Source: Pseudonocardia sp. N23 (GTDB lineage Bacteria > Actinomycetota > Actinomycetes > Mycobacteriales > Pseudonocardiaceae). Taken from it: 64,000 bases of DNA. Every line of letters begins with the position of its first letter. The first letter of the stretch is position 1. Positions 25,664-33,725 of this stretch are shown piece by piece. The stretch spans positions 62,001 to 126,000 of the forward strand of contig NZ_BEGX01000069.1 in assembly GCF_002583555.1 (NCBI RefSeq), in the 5' to 3' direction. Under the pieces are notes generated by a model. It did not search any database, was not told the DNA's origin, and saw only the letters and a list, made by a program, of their open reading frames with translations. The translations under genes and the position numbers were made by a program.

Positions 25664-26269
25664 TCAGCTCGCGCGATCCCCGCGTGTCCGGGAGTCACGG
25701 GAAACGTCGTCGTCGCCGTGTGCGGGGTGGTCGTCGGACTCGACGACAGTGCCCTCGACGATCGTCGCGTCGTCCGCCTCGACGCTCCGCGGAAGGGTCC
25801 GCACCGTGGCCCAGCGCCGCACCGAACCGTCACGGTAGGTGACCCCGCCGTCGGGTCCGCCGTTCACGACATCGCCGTCGACGACCGGGCCGTCGCTGTA
25901 GATGCGGGCGCGCTGCAGTCCCGGGTTGGCCCGCTCGGCCGCCCGCACCAGCCGGTTGCGGACGATCTTGCGCACCGGCGGGACGAGCAGCAGCAGACCC
26001 GCGAGGTCGGTGACCAGGCCGGGGACGAACAGCAGCACACCTGCCGCCGCGACGAGCATTCCGTCGGTCAGCTCGGCGTGCGCGACCCGGCGGTCGCGGA
26101 CGGCGGCGCTGAACGCCTGCGCGGCGCGCACGCCCTCACGGCGCGCGAGCAGGAGCCCGAGGACGGACCCGCCGAGCAGGACCAGCAGTGTCGCGCCCAC
26201 GCCGACCCACGAGCCCAGCGCGACCAGCGCGACGATCTCGACGACGAGGTACAGCAGCACGTACGGCAT
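25664..26269 (-). CDS. FxsA family membrane protein
   Basis: A 201-residue protein from the ATG at 26269. The first 130 residues have FxsA hallmarks: PYVLLYLVVEIVALVALGSW at the start, a loop LLARREGVRAAQAF, then DGMLVAAAGVLLFVPGLVTD and the LLLLVPPVRKIVRNRL end. FxsA is a cytoplasmic-membrane protein whose E. coli member relieves phage exclusion; its biochemical role is unknown. The C-terminal 80 residues are a polar, acidic extension (EADDATIVEGTVVESDD). It lies downstream of bkdC on the same strand, possibly in the same transcript. Confidence 0.85.
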   Translation of the reverse strand: MPYVLLYLVVEIVALVALGSWVGVGATLLVLLGGSVLGLLLARREGVRAAQAFSAAVRDRRVAHAELTDGMLVAAAGVLLFVPGLVTDLAGLLLLVPPVRKIVRNRLVRAAERANPGLQRARIYSDGPVVDGDVVNGGPDGGVTYRDGSVRRWATVRTLPRSVEADDATIVEGTVVESDDHPAHGDDDVSRDSRTRGDRAS

Positions 26270-26349
26270 ACCCGTCCAACGAACGGGATGCCGTCCGCGT
26301 GCCCGGATTCCGGTAACGACCTCGCCACGGCGCGTCACGTCACGTCACG

Positions 26350-27768
26350 TCACCAGGTGAGGGCGACTCCCGGGTCCTCCAGCAGGGCTCCGACGTCGGC
26401 CAGGAACCGGGATCCCTGCTCCCCGTCGACCAGCCGGTGGTCGAATGACAGCGAGAGCTGGCACACCGTGCGCACCGCGAGCTCGCCGTCGACGACCCAC
26501 GGCATCGGCTTGACGGCGCCGACGGCCAGGATCGCGGCCTCGCCCGGGTTGATGATCGGTGTCCCGGTGTCGACGCCGAACACCCCGACGTTGGTGATCG
26601 TGAACGTGCCACCGGTGAGATCGGCCGGTGAGGTCTTCCCCGACCGGGCGGTCGCGGTGAGCTCGGAGAGCCCGGTCGCGAGGCCGCGCAGGTCGAGCAG
26701 GTCGGCGTCGCGGATCTTGGGGACGATGAGCCCGCGCGGAGTCGCGGCGGCGATCCCCAGGTGCACGGCGCCGTGGTAGACGATCTCGCCGGCGTCGCCG
26801 TCCCAGGTCGCGTTGATCGACGGGGTGCGCTTCGCGGCCAGGCACACCGCCTTGGCGACGAACGCCAGCGGCGTGAGCTTGACGTCGCGGAACTCGCGGC
26901 CGGCCCGGAGCCGGTCACGCAGGTCCATCGTGGCGGTGACGTCGACGGACAGGAACTCGGTGACGTGTGGCGCGGTGAACGCCGACGTCACCATCGCCGC
27001 GGCCGTCGCCTTGCGGACACCGCGGATGGCCTCGCGGCGGTCCTCCCGGCCGGGTGCCGCGGCCACGGCGGCAGGAGCCGCGACGGGGTCGGGATCGGTC
27101 GTGAACGTCTGCACGTCCTCGCGCGTGATGACGCCGCCCGCACCGGTCCCGGTGACCTGGCGCAGGTCGACGCCCAGGTCGCGGGCCAGTTTGCGGACGG
27201 GCGGGTTGGCGAGCGGCACGAGGTCGCCCCGGCCGCCGCGAGGCTCGTCAGGGACGAGAGCCGGGGCGGTCGGGGCGGGCGGTTCGACCTCTGCGGGTGC
27301 GACCGCGGCGTCGGCGAGTGCGGCGGGCCGGGCGGCGGCAGGCGCGGCAGCCGCGGCGCCGCCGCGGCGCGGGCGGCGGGCCACCGTGCCCTGGCGCGGG
27401 CCGTACCCGACGAGCGTGGCGATGCGCCCGTCCACTCCCGCCTCACCGATCTTCGCGCCGCCCTCGGCAGCAGCGACGGGCGCGGCAGCAGCGGCAGGCG
27501 CGGCGGCGGGGGAGCCGGCCTCCGCCGTCTCGATCGCGATGATCGGCGTGCCGACCTCGATGGTCACACCGGGCTCGGCCAGCAGCTCGCCGACCGTCCC
27601 CGCGTACGGCGACGGCAGCTCGACGACCGCCTTGGCCGTCTCGATCTCGGCGACGATCTGGTTGACGGTGACGGTGTCGCCGGGCGCGACCCGCCAGGAG
27701 ACGATCTCGGCCTCGGTGAGGCCCTCACCGACGTCGGGCATGCGGAACTCGCGTCGCACCGTCGTCAC
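26350..27768 (-). CDS. bkdC: Branched-chain 2-oxoacid dehydrogenase E2 (dihydrolipoamide acyltransferase)
   Basis: A 472-residue protein from a GTG at 27768 that overlaps the bkdB stop (GTGA). The N-terminal lipoyl domain has the lipoylated Lys in EIETAKAVVELPSPY (near 45). An Ala/Pro linker, an E1/E3-binding domain (VRKLARDLGVDLRQVTGTG, about 195-215) and the catalytic acyltransferase domain follow, ending with SFDHRLVDGEQG, which contains the active-site His and Asp. The single lipoyl domain and the ETAKA site match mycobacterial BkdC. It transfers acyl groups from E1 to CoA during Val, Leu and Ile breakdown, feeding branched fatty-acid starters. A run of GTCAC pentamers sits at its 3' end. 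Confidence 0.9.
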   Translation of the reverse strand: MTTVRREFRMPDVGEGLTEAEIVSWRVAPGDTVTVNQIVAEIETAKAVVELPSPYAGTVGELLAEPGVTIEVGTPIIAIETAEAGSPAAAPAAAAAPVAAAEGGAKIGEAGVDGRIATLVGYGPRQGTVARRPRRGGAAAAAPAAARPAALADAAVAPAEVEPPAPTAPALVPDEPRGGRGDLVPLANPPVRKLARDLGVDLRQVTGTGAGGVITREDVQTFTTDPDPVAAPAAVAAAPGREDRREAIRGVRKATAAAMVTSAFTAPHVTEFLSVDVTATMDLRDRLRAGREFRDVKLTPLAFVAKAVCLAAKRTPSINATWDGDAGEIVYHGAVHLGIAAATPRGLIVPKIRDADLLDLRGLATGLSELTATARSGKTSPADLTGGTFTITNVGVFGVDTGTPIINPGEAAILAVGAVKPMPWVVDGELAVRTVCQLSLSFDHRLVDGEQGSRFLADVGALLEDPGVALTW

Positions 27769-28739
27769 CAGGCCTTCGAGCGGTCGACGGCGTCGAGAAC
27801 GCGGTCGAGGTCGGGCAGGTAGTCGTCCTCGCACTTCGAGGGCGGGTAGGGGGTGTCGTACCCCGTGACGCGCAGGACGGGCGCCTCCAGCGACAGGAAG
27901 CACTCCTGCTGCACGCGGGCGGCGATCTCGGCGGTCACCGACGACTCCGACGGCGCCTCCGAGACGACGACGAGCCGTCCCGTGCGGCGCACCGACTCGA
28001 ACACGGGGTCGAGGTCGAGCGGGGACAGCGTGCGCAGGTCGACGACCTCGAGCGACGTGCCGTCGGTCTCCGCGGCGACGGCCGCGTCGAGACACGTCCG
28101 GACCAGCGGGCCGTAGGTGGCGATGGTGACGTCGGTGCCCTCGCGCAGCACCCTGGAGCGCAGCAGCGGCGCCGGGGTGGTGTCGACGTCGACCTCCGCC
28201 TTCTCCCAGTAGCGCCGTTTGGGCTCGAAGAAGATCACCGGGTCGTCGGTGGCGATGGCCTGCTGGATCATCCAGTAGGCGTCGTTCGCGTTGGAGCAGG
28301 CGACGACCTTGAGCCCCGCGACGTGGGCGAAAAGCGACTCGGGGGACTCGCTGTGGTGCTCGACCGCGCCGATTCCGCCGCCGAACGGGATGCGCACGAC
28401 GACCGGCATGGGCACCTTGCCCTGCGACCGGAACCGCACCTTGGCCAGCTGGGACACGATCTGGTCGTAGCCGGGGAACACGAAGCCGTCGAACTGGATC
28501 TCGCACACCGGGCGGAAGCCGCGGATCGCGAGGCCGACAGCGGTACCGATGATGCCCGACTCGGACAGCGGGGTGTCGAGGACGCGCTGCTCCCCGAAGT
28601 CCTTCTGCAGACCGTCGGTGATGCGGAAGACGCCACCGAGCTTGCCGACGTCCTCGCCCATCACGAGTACCCGCGGGTCGGCCTCCATGGCCTTGCGGAG
28701 CCCGTCGTTGAGGGCCTTCGCCATCGTCAGAACGGCCAT
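27765..28739 (-). CDS. bkdB: 2-oxoacid dehydrogenase E1 component, beta subunit
   Basis: A 324-residue protein, the usual length. It starts MAVLTMAKALNDGLRKAMEA and has the thiamin-diphosphate beta-chain motifs VMGEDVGKLGGVFRITDGL and DTPLSESGIIGTAVGLAIRG near residues 26-75. The C-terminal transketolase fold includes VVVSEAPSESSVTAEIAAR. It pairs with the alpha subunit to decarboxylate branched 2-oxoacids. The ATG follows the bkdA stop with one base between, and the stop overlaps bkdC, so all three subunits are coupled. Confidence 0.92.
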   Translation of the reverse strand: MAVLTMAKALNDGLRKAMEADPRVLVMGEDVGKLGGVFRITDGLQKDFGEQRVLDTPLSESGIIGTAVGLAIRGFRPVCEIQFDGFVFPGYDQIVSQLAKVRFRSQGKVPMPVVVRIPFGGGIGAVEHHSESPESLFAHVAGLKVVACSNANDAYWMIQQAIATDDPVIFFEPKRRYWEKAEVDVDTTPAPLLRSRVLREGTDVTIATYGPLVRTCLDAAVAAETDGTSLEVVDLRTLSPLDLDPVFESVRRTGRLVVVSEAPSESSVTAEIAARVQQECFLSLEAPVLRVTGYDTPYPPSKCEDDYLPDLDRVLDAVDRSKAW

Positions 28740-28740
28740 G

Positions 28741-29961
28741 TCAGCCCTCCTCCCCGGAGTCCGCGGCGAACGACGCGTGGTAGGCGAGGAACTCCTCGCG
28801 CTGCGCCTCCACCAGCGGCGACGGTTCGGCGTAGACCTCGGAGAACATCCGGTCCGGCGCCGGTTCGGGCATGTTGACGCAGAACTCGCGCAGGCGGGCG
28901 GCCATCTCGTCGGCCTCGGCGGCCACGCCGTCGAAGAACTCCTGTTCGACGCCGTGCTCGCGGACCAGGTTGACGCGCACGCGCTCGATGGGGTCCTTCA
29001 GCTTCCACAGCTCGAGCTCGTCGGCCAGCCGGTAGCGGCTCGGGTCGTCGGAGGTGGTGTGGGCGTCCATCCGGTAGGTGAAGGCCTCGACGAGGACGGG
29101 CCCGTTGCCGCTGCGGCACTCCTCCAGCGCCCAACGGGCGACGGCGAGGCAGGCGATGACGTCGTTGCCGTCGACACGCACGCCCGGGAAGCCGTAGCCG
29201 CGGGCACGTTCGTAGAGCGGGACGCGGGTCTGGCGTTCCAGCGGCACCGAGATGGCCCACTGGTTGTTCTGGCAGTAGAAGACGACGGGCGCGTCGTAGG
29301 CGGCGGCCCACACGAAGCCCTCGTGCACGTCGCCCTGTGAGGTGGCGCCGTCGCCGAAGAAGCACATGGTGGCCTCGTCGGGGGAGCCCTCGGGGGCATC
29401 GTCACCGTTGCCGACGCGGCCCTCGAAGCGCTGGCCCATGGCGTAGCCGGTGGCGTTGAGACACTGGTTGCCGATGACGATCGTGTACAGGTGGAACCGC
29501 TTCTCCAGCGGGTCCCAGCTGCCGTGGTCAGTGCCGCGGAAGATGCCGAGCAGGTCGGTCGGGTCGATGTCGCGGCACCAGGCGACGCCGTGCTCGCGGT
29601 AGCTCGGGAACACCATGTCGGTGGGCAGCAGGGCGCGGCCGGCACCGATCTGGGCGGCCTCCTGGCCGAGCAGCGGCACCCAGATTCCGAGCTGGCCCTG
29701 GCGCTGCAGCGCGTTGCCCTCGCGGTCGGCCCGGCGGACCAGGACCATGTCACGGTAGAGGGCCTTCAGCGACTCGGCGTCGACGTCGTCGGCGTACCCG
29801 TCGAAACGGGGGTCGGCGACGCGCTCACCTTCCGGGGTGAGCAGCTGGACGAGCTCGGGGCCCCCGGCGTCGGTACCGCGCAGCCCGGCGAGCACCTGCT
29901 CGCGGGTGGGGCGGGATCGGGGATCGGCCGGATTCCAGGCCTGGGGATCAGAGACGGACAC
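28741..29961 (-). CDS. bkdA: 2-oxoacid dehydrogenase E1 component, alpha subunit
   Basis: A 406-residue protein. The GTG at 29961 follows GGAGG at short spacing. It contains the thiamin-diphosphate motif FFGDGATSQGDVHEGFVWAA near residues 210-230, followed by YCQNNQWAISVP. The acceptor loop YRMDAHTTSDDPSRY near 300 carries the serine that is phosphorylated in mammalian homologues. The length and the start (DPQAWNPADPRSRPT) fit bacterial BkdA rather than PdhA. It is the first gene of bkdABC. No regulator gene is adjacent, so control of the operon is not visible here. Confidence 0.9.
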   Translation of the reverse strand: MSVSDPQAWNPADPRSRPTREQVLAGLRGTDAGGPELVQLLTPEGERVADPRFDGYADDVDAESLKALYRDMVLVRRADREGNALQRQGQLGIWVPLLGQEAAQIGAGRALLPTDMVFPSYREHGVAWCRDIDPTDLLGIFRGTDHGSWDPLEKRFHLYTIVIGNQCLNATGYAMGQRFEGRVGNGDDAPEGSPDEATMCFFGDGATSQGDVHEGFVWAAAYDAPVVFYCQNNQWAISVPLERQTRVPLYERARGYGFPGVRVDGNDVIACLAVARWALEECRSGNGPVLVEAFTYRMDAHTTSDDPSRYRLADELELWKLKDPIERVRVNLVREHGVEQEFFDGVAAEADEMAARLREFCVNMPEPAPDRMFSEVYAEPSPLVEAQREEFLAYHASFAADSGEEG

Positions 29962-30208
29962 GGTGCCTCCTCGCGGACCACCGACCCGGCCCGCTCGTGA
30001 CGGCGACCGGGACGGCACCGGGACCCGCCCGGGGATGAGGGCGGGCGACCCGGCACTCGACGATGCTGATGTCCCGATCCTGGCACGCCGCCGCGCGGAG
30101 CGGCAGCGCTCCCGGCCCACAAGATCGCCGGCGGGATTGTGGGGAACGCGCAAGGTCCCGCGACGGCCGTCGGGCCGCCGCGGGACTGCGTGTGCGCAGG
30201 AGGGTCCG

Positions 30209-30424
30209 TCAGACCCCGTGGCCCGGCCGCTGGATGCCGGCGGCGCCCTTGACCTTGCCGGCTGCGCCGCTGATCTGACCCTTGTACTTGCCCTTCGTCT
30301 GCTTGTCGACGAACTCGGCGGCCTGGTCGACGTAGCGACCGGCCTTGTCCGGGTTCTTCTGGGCGTACCGGCGTGCCGCCTCGGCGGCGCCGCCGAGCAC
30401 GGCGAGCTTCTTGAGCAGCCCCAT
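30209..30424 (-). CDS. MT0933-type antitoxin-like small protein
   Basis: A 71-residue protein from the ATG at 30424. It matches the PF14013 pattern: a hydrophobic start GLLKKLAVLGGAAEAARRYA, then repeated Lys/Gly/Asp helices (NPDKAGRYVDQAAEFVDKQT, KGKYKGQISGAAGKVKGAAG). The family was named as an antitoxin in mycobacteria, but many members are solitary. No toxin gene (for example a PIN or ParE type) adjoins it here; the nearest gene is a broken ABC ATPase, divergent from it. Its real role may lie elsewhere. Confidence 0.7.
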   Translation of the reverse strand: MGLLKKLAVLGGAAEAARRYAQKNPDKAGRYVDQAAEFVDKQTKGKYKGQISGAAGKVKGAAGIQRPGHGV

Positions 30425-30544
30425 CGTGTTCCTCCTCGTTGAGCGTCCGTCGTCTGTGGAACGTCCGATCCGCCCGTCCCGTTCCCGTACCCGGCGCGCC
30501 GGACCTCGAACCGCGACCGTGACGCCGCGGCAACGGTCGGGTGA

Positions 30545-30880
30545 CGAGCCCTCTACCCCGGCCAGCTGTCGGGCGGGCAGCAGCAGCGCGTCGCGATCGC
30601 CCGGGCGCTCGCGATGCGGCCCAAGCTCATGCTGTTCGACGAGCCGACGTCCGCGCTGGACCCCGAGCTCGTCGGCGAGGTCCTCGACGTCATGCGCGGA
30701 CTGGCCGCCGACGGCATGACGATGCTCGTCGTGACCCACGAGATGGGGTTCGCGCGCGAGGTGGGGGACACCCTCGTGTTCATGGACGAGGGCGTCGTCG
30801 TCGAGGCCGGGGTGCCGCGGGATGTGCTGACCGCCCCACGGCACGAGCGGACGAGAGCATTCCTGTCGAAGGTGCTCTAG
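30545..30880 (+). pseudogene. Remnant of an amino-acid ABC transporter ATPase (GlnQ-like), Walker A missing
   Basis: Reading from just after a TGA at 30542-30544, the frame gives [20 protein letters not shown], then Walker B with [19 protein letters not shown], the H-loop [13 protein letters not shown] and a standard C-terminus ending [11 protein letters not shown]. This is the last 110 or so residues of a polar amino-acid transport ATPase of about 245. No Walker A or N-terminal half is present upstream in any frame, and no permease is near. An internal ATG at 30614 could start only an inactive piece. Its end overlaps the stop of the convergent gene. Confidence 0.8.
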
Positions 30881-31461
30881 GCCTTCGGCGTCCGGCCCAT
30901 CAGGAAGAACTCCTCGTTGGGACGCAACGCCATCAGGTGCGCGAGCCGGTTCGACATGGCGAACAGCGCGGTGATGGCACCGACGTCCCAGATCTCGTCG
31001 TCGGACAGGCCCGCGTCGCGCGCGTCGTCGAGGTCGTCCTCCGACAGGGTCGCCGACTCCGTGGCGATCAACAGCGCCAGGTCGACGATGGCGCGTTCGC
31101 GCGGGGACAGCTCGACGCCGTAGGGGTTCGTCGCGACCCGGTCGGCGATCTCCGGGTCCTTCATGCGGATGCGCAGGATGGCGCCGTGCGCGACCACGCA
31201 GTACGTGCAGCTGTTGGCCCCGGACGTCGCGACGACGACCAGCTCGCGCTCCGCCTTGGACAGTCCGTCGTCGCTGTCCATGAGCGCGTCGTGGTAGTCG
31301 AGGAAGGCGCGCAGCTCGCGTGGCCGGCGGGCCAGCCCGGAGAAGACGTTGGGGACGAACCCGGACTTCTCCGCTATCGCGCCGATGCGTTCCCGCAGGT
31401 CGTCGGGCATGTCCTGGAGGTCGACGGTGCCGAAGCGGCTCACCGGTCGCGTGTCGGTCAT
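30877..31461 (-). CDS. AhpD-like carboxymuconolactone decarboxylase family peroxidase-related protein
   Basis: A 194-residue protein from the ATG at 31461. It has the CxxC-plus-His site of the AhpD/CMD fold, [10 protein letters not shown] near residues 83-92, within an all-helical protein. The length, and the start [18 protein letters not shown], fit the peroxidase-related (uncharacterised AhpD-like) group. Such proteins reduce peroxides with thiols, though many have no proven activity. It overlaps by two bases with the ABC relic, end to end. Confidence 0.85.
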   Translation of the reverse strand: MTDTRPVSRFGTVDLQDMPDDLRERIGAIAEKSGFVPNVFSGLARRPRELRAFLDYHDALMDSDDGLSKAERELVVVATSGANSCTYCVVAHGAILRIRMKDPEIADRVATNPYGVELSPRERAIVDLALLIATESATLSEDDLDDARDAGLSDDEIWDVGAITALFAMSNRLAHLMALRPNEEFFLMGRTPKA

Positions 31462-31511
31462 ACCCGCGACCGTAACCCGCGCGGCGGCGGGCCGGAGTGC
31501 GCCGGGACGGA

Positions 31512-33410
31512 TCAGGCCGGGTCCTGACGGGCCGACCCGGCCGACTGGCGTGCCCTGGTCGCCGCCGACAGGTGCACGACCTGCGCCGACGGCCCCGACT
31601 GCTCCACGCGCCCGGCGATGACGAGCGCCGACGCCCGCTGCATCACACCGAGCAGCGTCGGCCCGTCGGCCTGCCGCACACCGGGGCCGACGACCGCGGC
31701 GAGCCGCGGCGCGACCGCCGTGAGCAGCAGCCGGTCGACACCGAGATCGGCCGCACCGAGCAGCAGCACGACGTCGACGGTGTCCTCGCCGGGCAGCGAC
31801 GACATCAGCCTGTCGGCCTCCACGAACCAGGCGAGGCCGTACGCGCTGGAATGTTCGGCGCTGGCGGCCTCCCACGCCTCGGCGACACGCGGGGTGTTGC
31901 GGCGCAGCCGGTCGAGCAGCTCGGCGCAGCGGTTCTCCTGGTCGGAGAGGCAGCGGGCAGCGGCGATCTCGTCGAGCGCGGCGGCGTAGGCGTCCGGGTC
32001 GTGCGCGCGGAGGGCCTCGACCGCGCGGGTGTGCTCGGGGGCTGTCCGGGTGGCCGGCGTGAGCAGCCCGACCTGGTGAGCGGCCGCGTCGAGCCGATGG
32101 GCGGCCTCGTCGGCCGAGCCGTGCGCGTCGTACTCGAGGATCATGGCCGCGACGTGCTGCGCGCTGTCGAGGTCCGGTACCGCCACGGGCGAGTTGTGGT
32201 GGATGAACAGCACGTCGTGACGTAGGGCGCCGACGGCGCGGGCGGCGTCGGCGATGCCGCTGAGGGCGGCGGCCAGCTCGGTGAGGTCGGCGGCGCTGCG
32301 CGGGGCGGGGACGCCGGCCTGCCTGCACGAGGCGTCGATGGCGAGCAGCCGCTCGGCCAGCTCGATGTGCGCGAGCGCGGCGTGGATGTCGTCGGCCGAC
32401 TCGGCCGGGTGCCCGCCGACGACGATCTGCCGCAGCACCTGCTGCACGTCGCGCTGGGCCTGCGACCGGAAGTAGGCGCGGTTGCGACCGCCACTGCCGA
32501 GGAACTCGACGTAGCGGCGCAACGCGTCGACGCCCGCGGAGCCGAGCGAGCCCTGCACGGTGACCGGAGGGAACGCGCGCGAGCGCTCGTCGGCGGCGAG
32601 GGCCTGGCCGACCTGGTCGACGAGGTGGTCGAACACGCCCGCGTGGGTGTTGTGGACGAGGTTGGACAGCAGCGTCCACGTCCAGAGGCCGGGAACGCGC
32701 GGCCCGAGCGCGGCCAGGCCGGCCTCGACGCGGCGGGCGTCGTCGGTGACAGCTGCGCGGCGGTCGGGGTCCATCCCGGAGAGCACGTCGGCGAGCAGCC
32801 CGTCGGCACCCCCGATGGTGCCTGCGGCGCGGGCGCACAGGTCCGCGACCTCGGCGACGGTGGGGAACGAGCCGGCCGGCGGGAGCTGGGTGCCGCGGCG
32901 CGCGCGGCGCTCCGGCGTGGCGGTGGCCAGCAGCCGGCGCAGTTCCCGCTGTTCGGCGGGCGACATGGCGGGCAGCGCGTCGACACAGGACCGGACGATC
33001 GCCGGGGTGAGCGCATCACGCAACCGGGTCAGCTCGGCCCGGTCGGCGGCGGTCACGGCGACGCGGCGGCCGTCGCGGACCAGGGCGCCGAGCGCGGTGA
33101 CGACCGCGTCGACGTCGAACTCGTCGAGGACGACGAGGGTGTTTCCGCGCAGCGCGTCGGCGACGGTGTCGACGTCCTCGGCGGGGTGGCGGGGCCGGGG
33201 CGGTCCGTCGCCCGCGGCGGAGGCGAGTGCCTCCGCGAGGCGGCGCAGACCGGGCGGGACGGTGCCCGCGGTGATCGAGGTGTGGATACGGCGGCGCGCG
33301 GCATCGGCCGGACCGGCGGCGGCGTCACCGGCCAGCCGGTCGACGAACGTGGCCAGGTGAGCGTCCACCTCGAACGAGCTCGAGGGACCGACGTCCAGCA
33401 CCAGTGTCAC
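31512..33410 (-). CDS. 632-residue protein of unknown function
   Basis: The start is uncertain: a GTG at 33410 sits very close to AGGAGGAG. The product is acidic, Ala/Leu/Arg-rich, and largely helical. A Rossmann-like segment, TLVVLDEFDVDAVVTALGAL then RRVAVTAADRAELTRLRDAL (about 90-135), recalls a degenerate SF1-helicase or P-loop domain, but no Walker A or helicase motifs are seen. The middle has IHHNSPVAVPDLD and FIHH His pairs. The end has another beta/alpha stretch, DVVLLLGAADLGVDRLLL then VAPRLAAVVGPG. No family is recognised. It has no close same-strand partner and precedes a 315-base gap. Confidence 0.75.
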   Translation of the reverse strand: MTLVLDVGPSSSFEVDAHLATFVDRLAGDAAAGPADAARRRIHTSITAGTVPPGLRRLAEALASAAGDGPPRPRHPAEDVDTVADALRGNTLVVLDEFDVDAVVTALGALVRDGRRVAVTAADRAELTRLRDALTPAIVRSCVDALPAMSPAEQRELRRLLATATPERRARRGTQLPPAGSFPTVAEVADLCARAAGTIGGADGLLADVLSGMDPDRRAAVTDDARRVEAGLAALGPRVPGLWTWTLLSNLVHNTHAGVFDHLVDQVGQALAADERSRAFPPVTVQGSLGSAGVDALRRYVEFLGSGGRNRAYFRSQAQRDVQQVLRQIVVGGHPAESADDIHAALAHIELAERLLAIDASCRQAGVPAPRSAADLTELAAALSGIADAARAVGALRHDVLFIHHNSPVAVPDLDSAQHVAAMILEYDAHGSADEAAHRLDAAAHQVGLLTPATRTAPEHTRAVEALRAHDPDAYAAALDEIAAARCLSDQENRCAELLDRLRRNTPRVAEAWEAASAEHSSAYGLAWFVEADRLMSSLPGEDTVDVVLLLGAADLGVDRLLLTAVAPRLAAVVGPGVRQADGPTLLGVMQRASALVIAGRVEQSGPSAQVVHLSAATRARQSAGSARQDPA

Positions 33411-33678
33411 CTCCTCCTGTGGCCGCGGCCGCGGGCTCGGCGACGGTCACAGGATGTATCGCGCAGATTCCCGCAATGTTCCACCTCGATCGTGTACATC
33501 TGCAACGTTCCGCCGATGAGAGGTAACTCGCTGCGGTGGGCGGGGGCCCCTTCGTTCCGACTCGGTCGCTCGTGTGAGTGGCTCATCGGCCGCGCGTCGT
33601 AACGCAGTGCACTCCGGTGGTCACAGCAGCGCCGAACGGTCCGCGGCCTGCGCCCGGCGACTTGTCCGTAATGACCGA
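33411..33678. other. Non-coding gap upstream of the 632-residue gene
   Basis: No gene is seen. A lower-GC patch near 33460-33510 (for example CGTGTACATCTGCAACGTTC) probably contains the promoter of the minus-strand gene, though the boxes cannot be assigned with confidence. Confidence 0.3.
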
Positions 33679-33705
33679 AAGGGCGCCACCGTCGGTGACG
33701 CCCTT
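33679..33705 (-). terminator. Terminator downstream of the symporter gene
   Basis: Arms AAGGGCG and CGCCCTT enclose a second stem CACC/GGTG. It lies 21 bases past the symporter stop. The A-rich flank on the plus strand becomes a U-rich tract in the minus transcript. Confidence 0.8.
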
Positions 33706-33725
33706 CCGGCACGCGGCGAAGCCCG

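Noticed and set aside
26330-26351. Run of GTCAC pentamers after bkdC
   Set aside because: A short microrepeat with no hairpin potential. It is probably chance or slippage.
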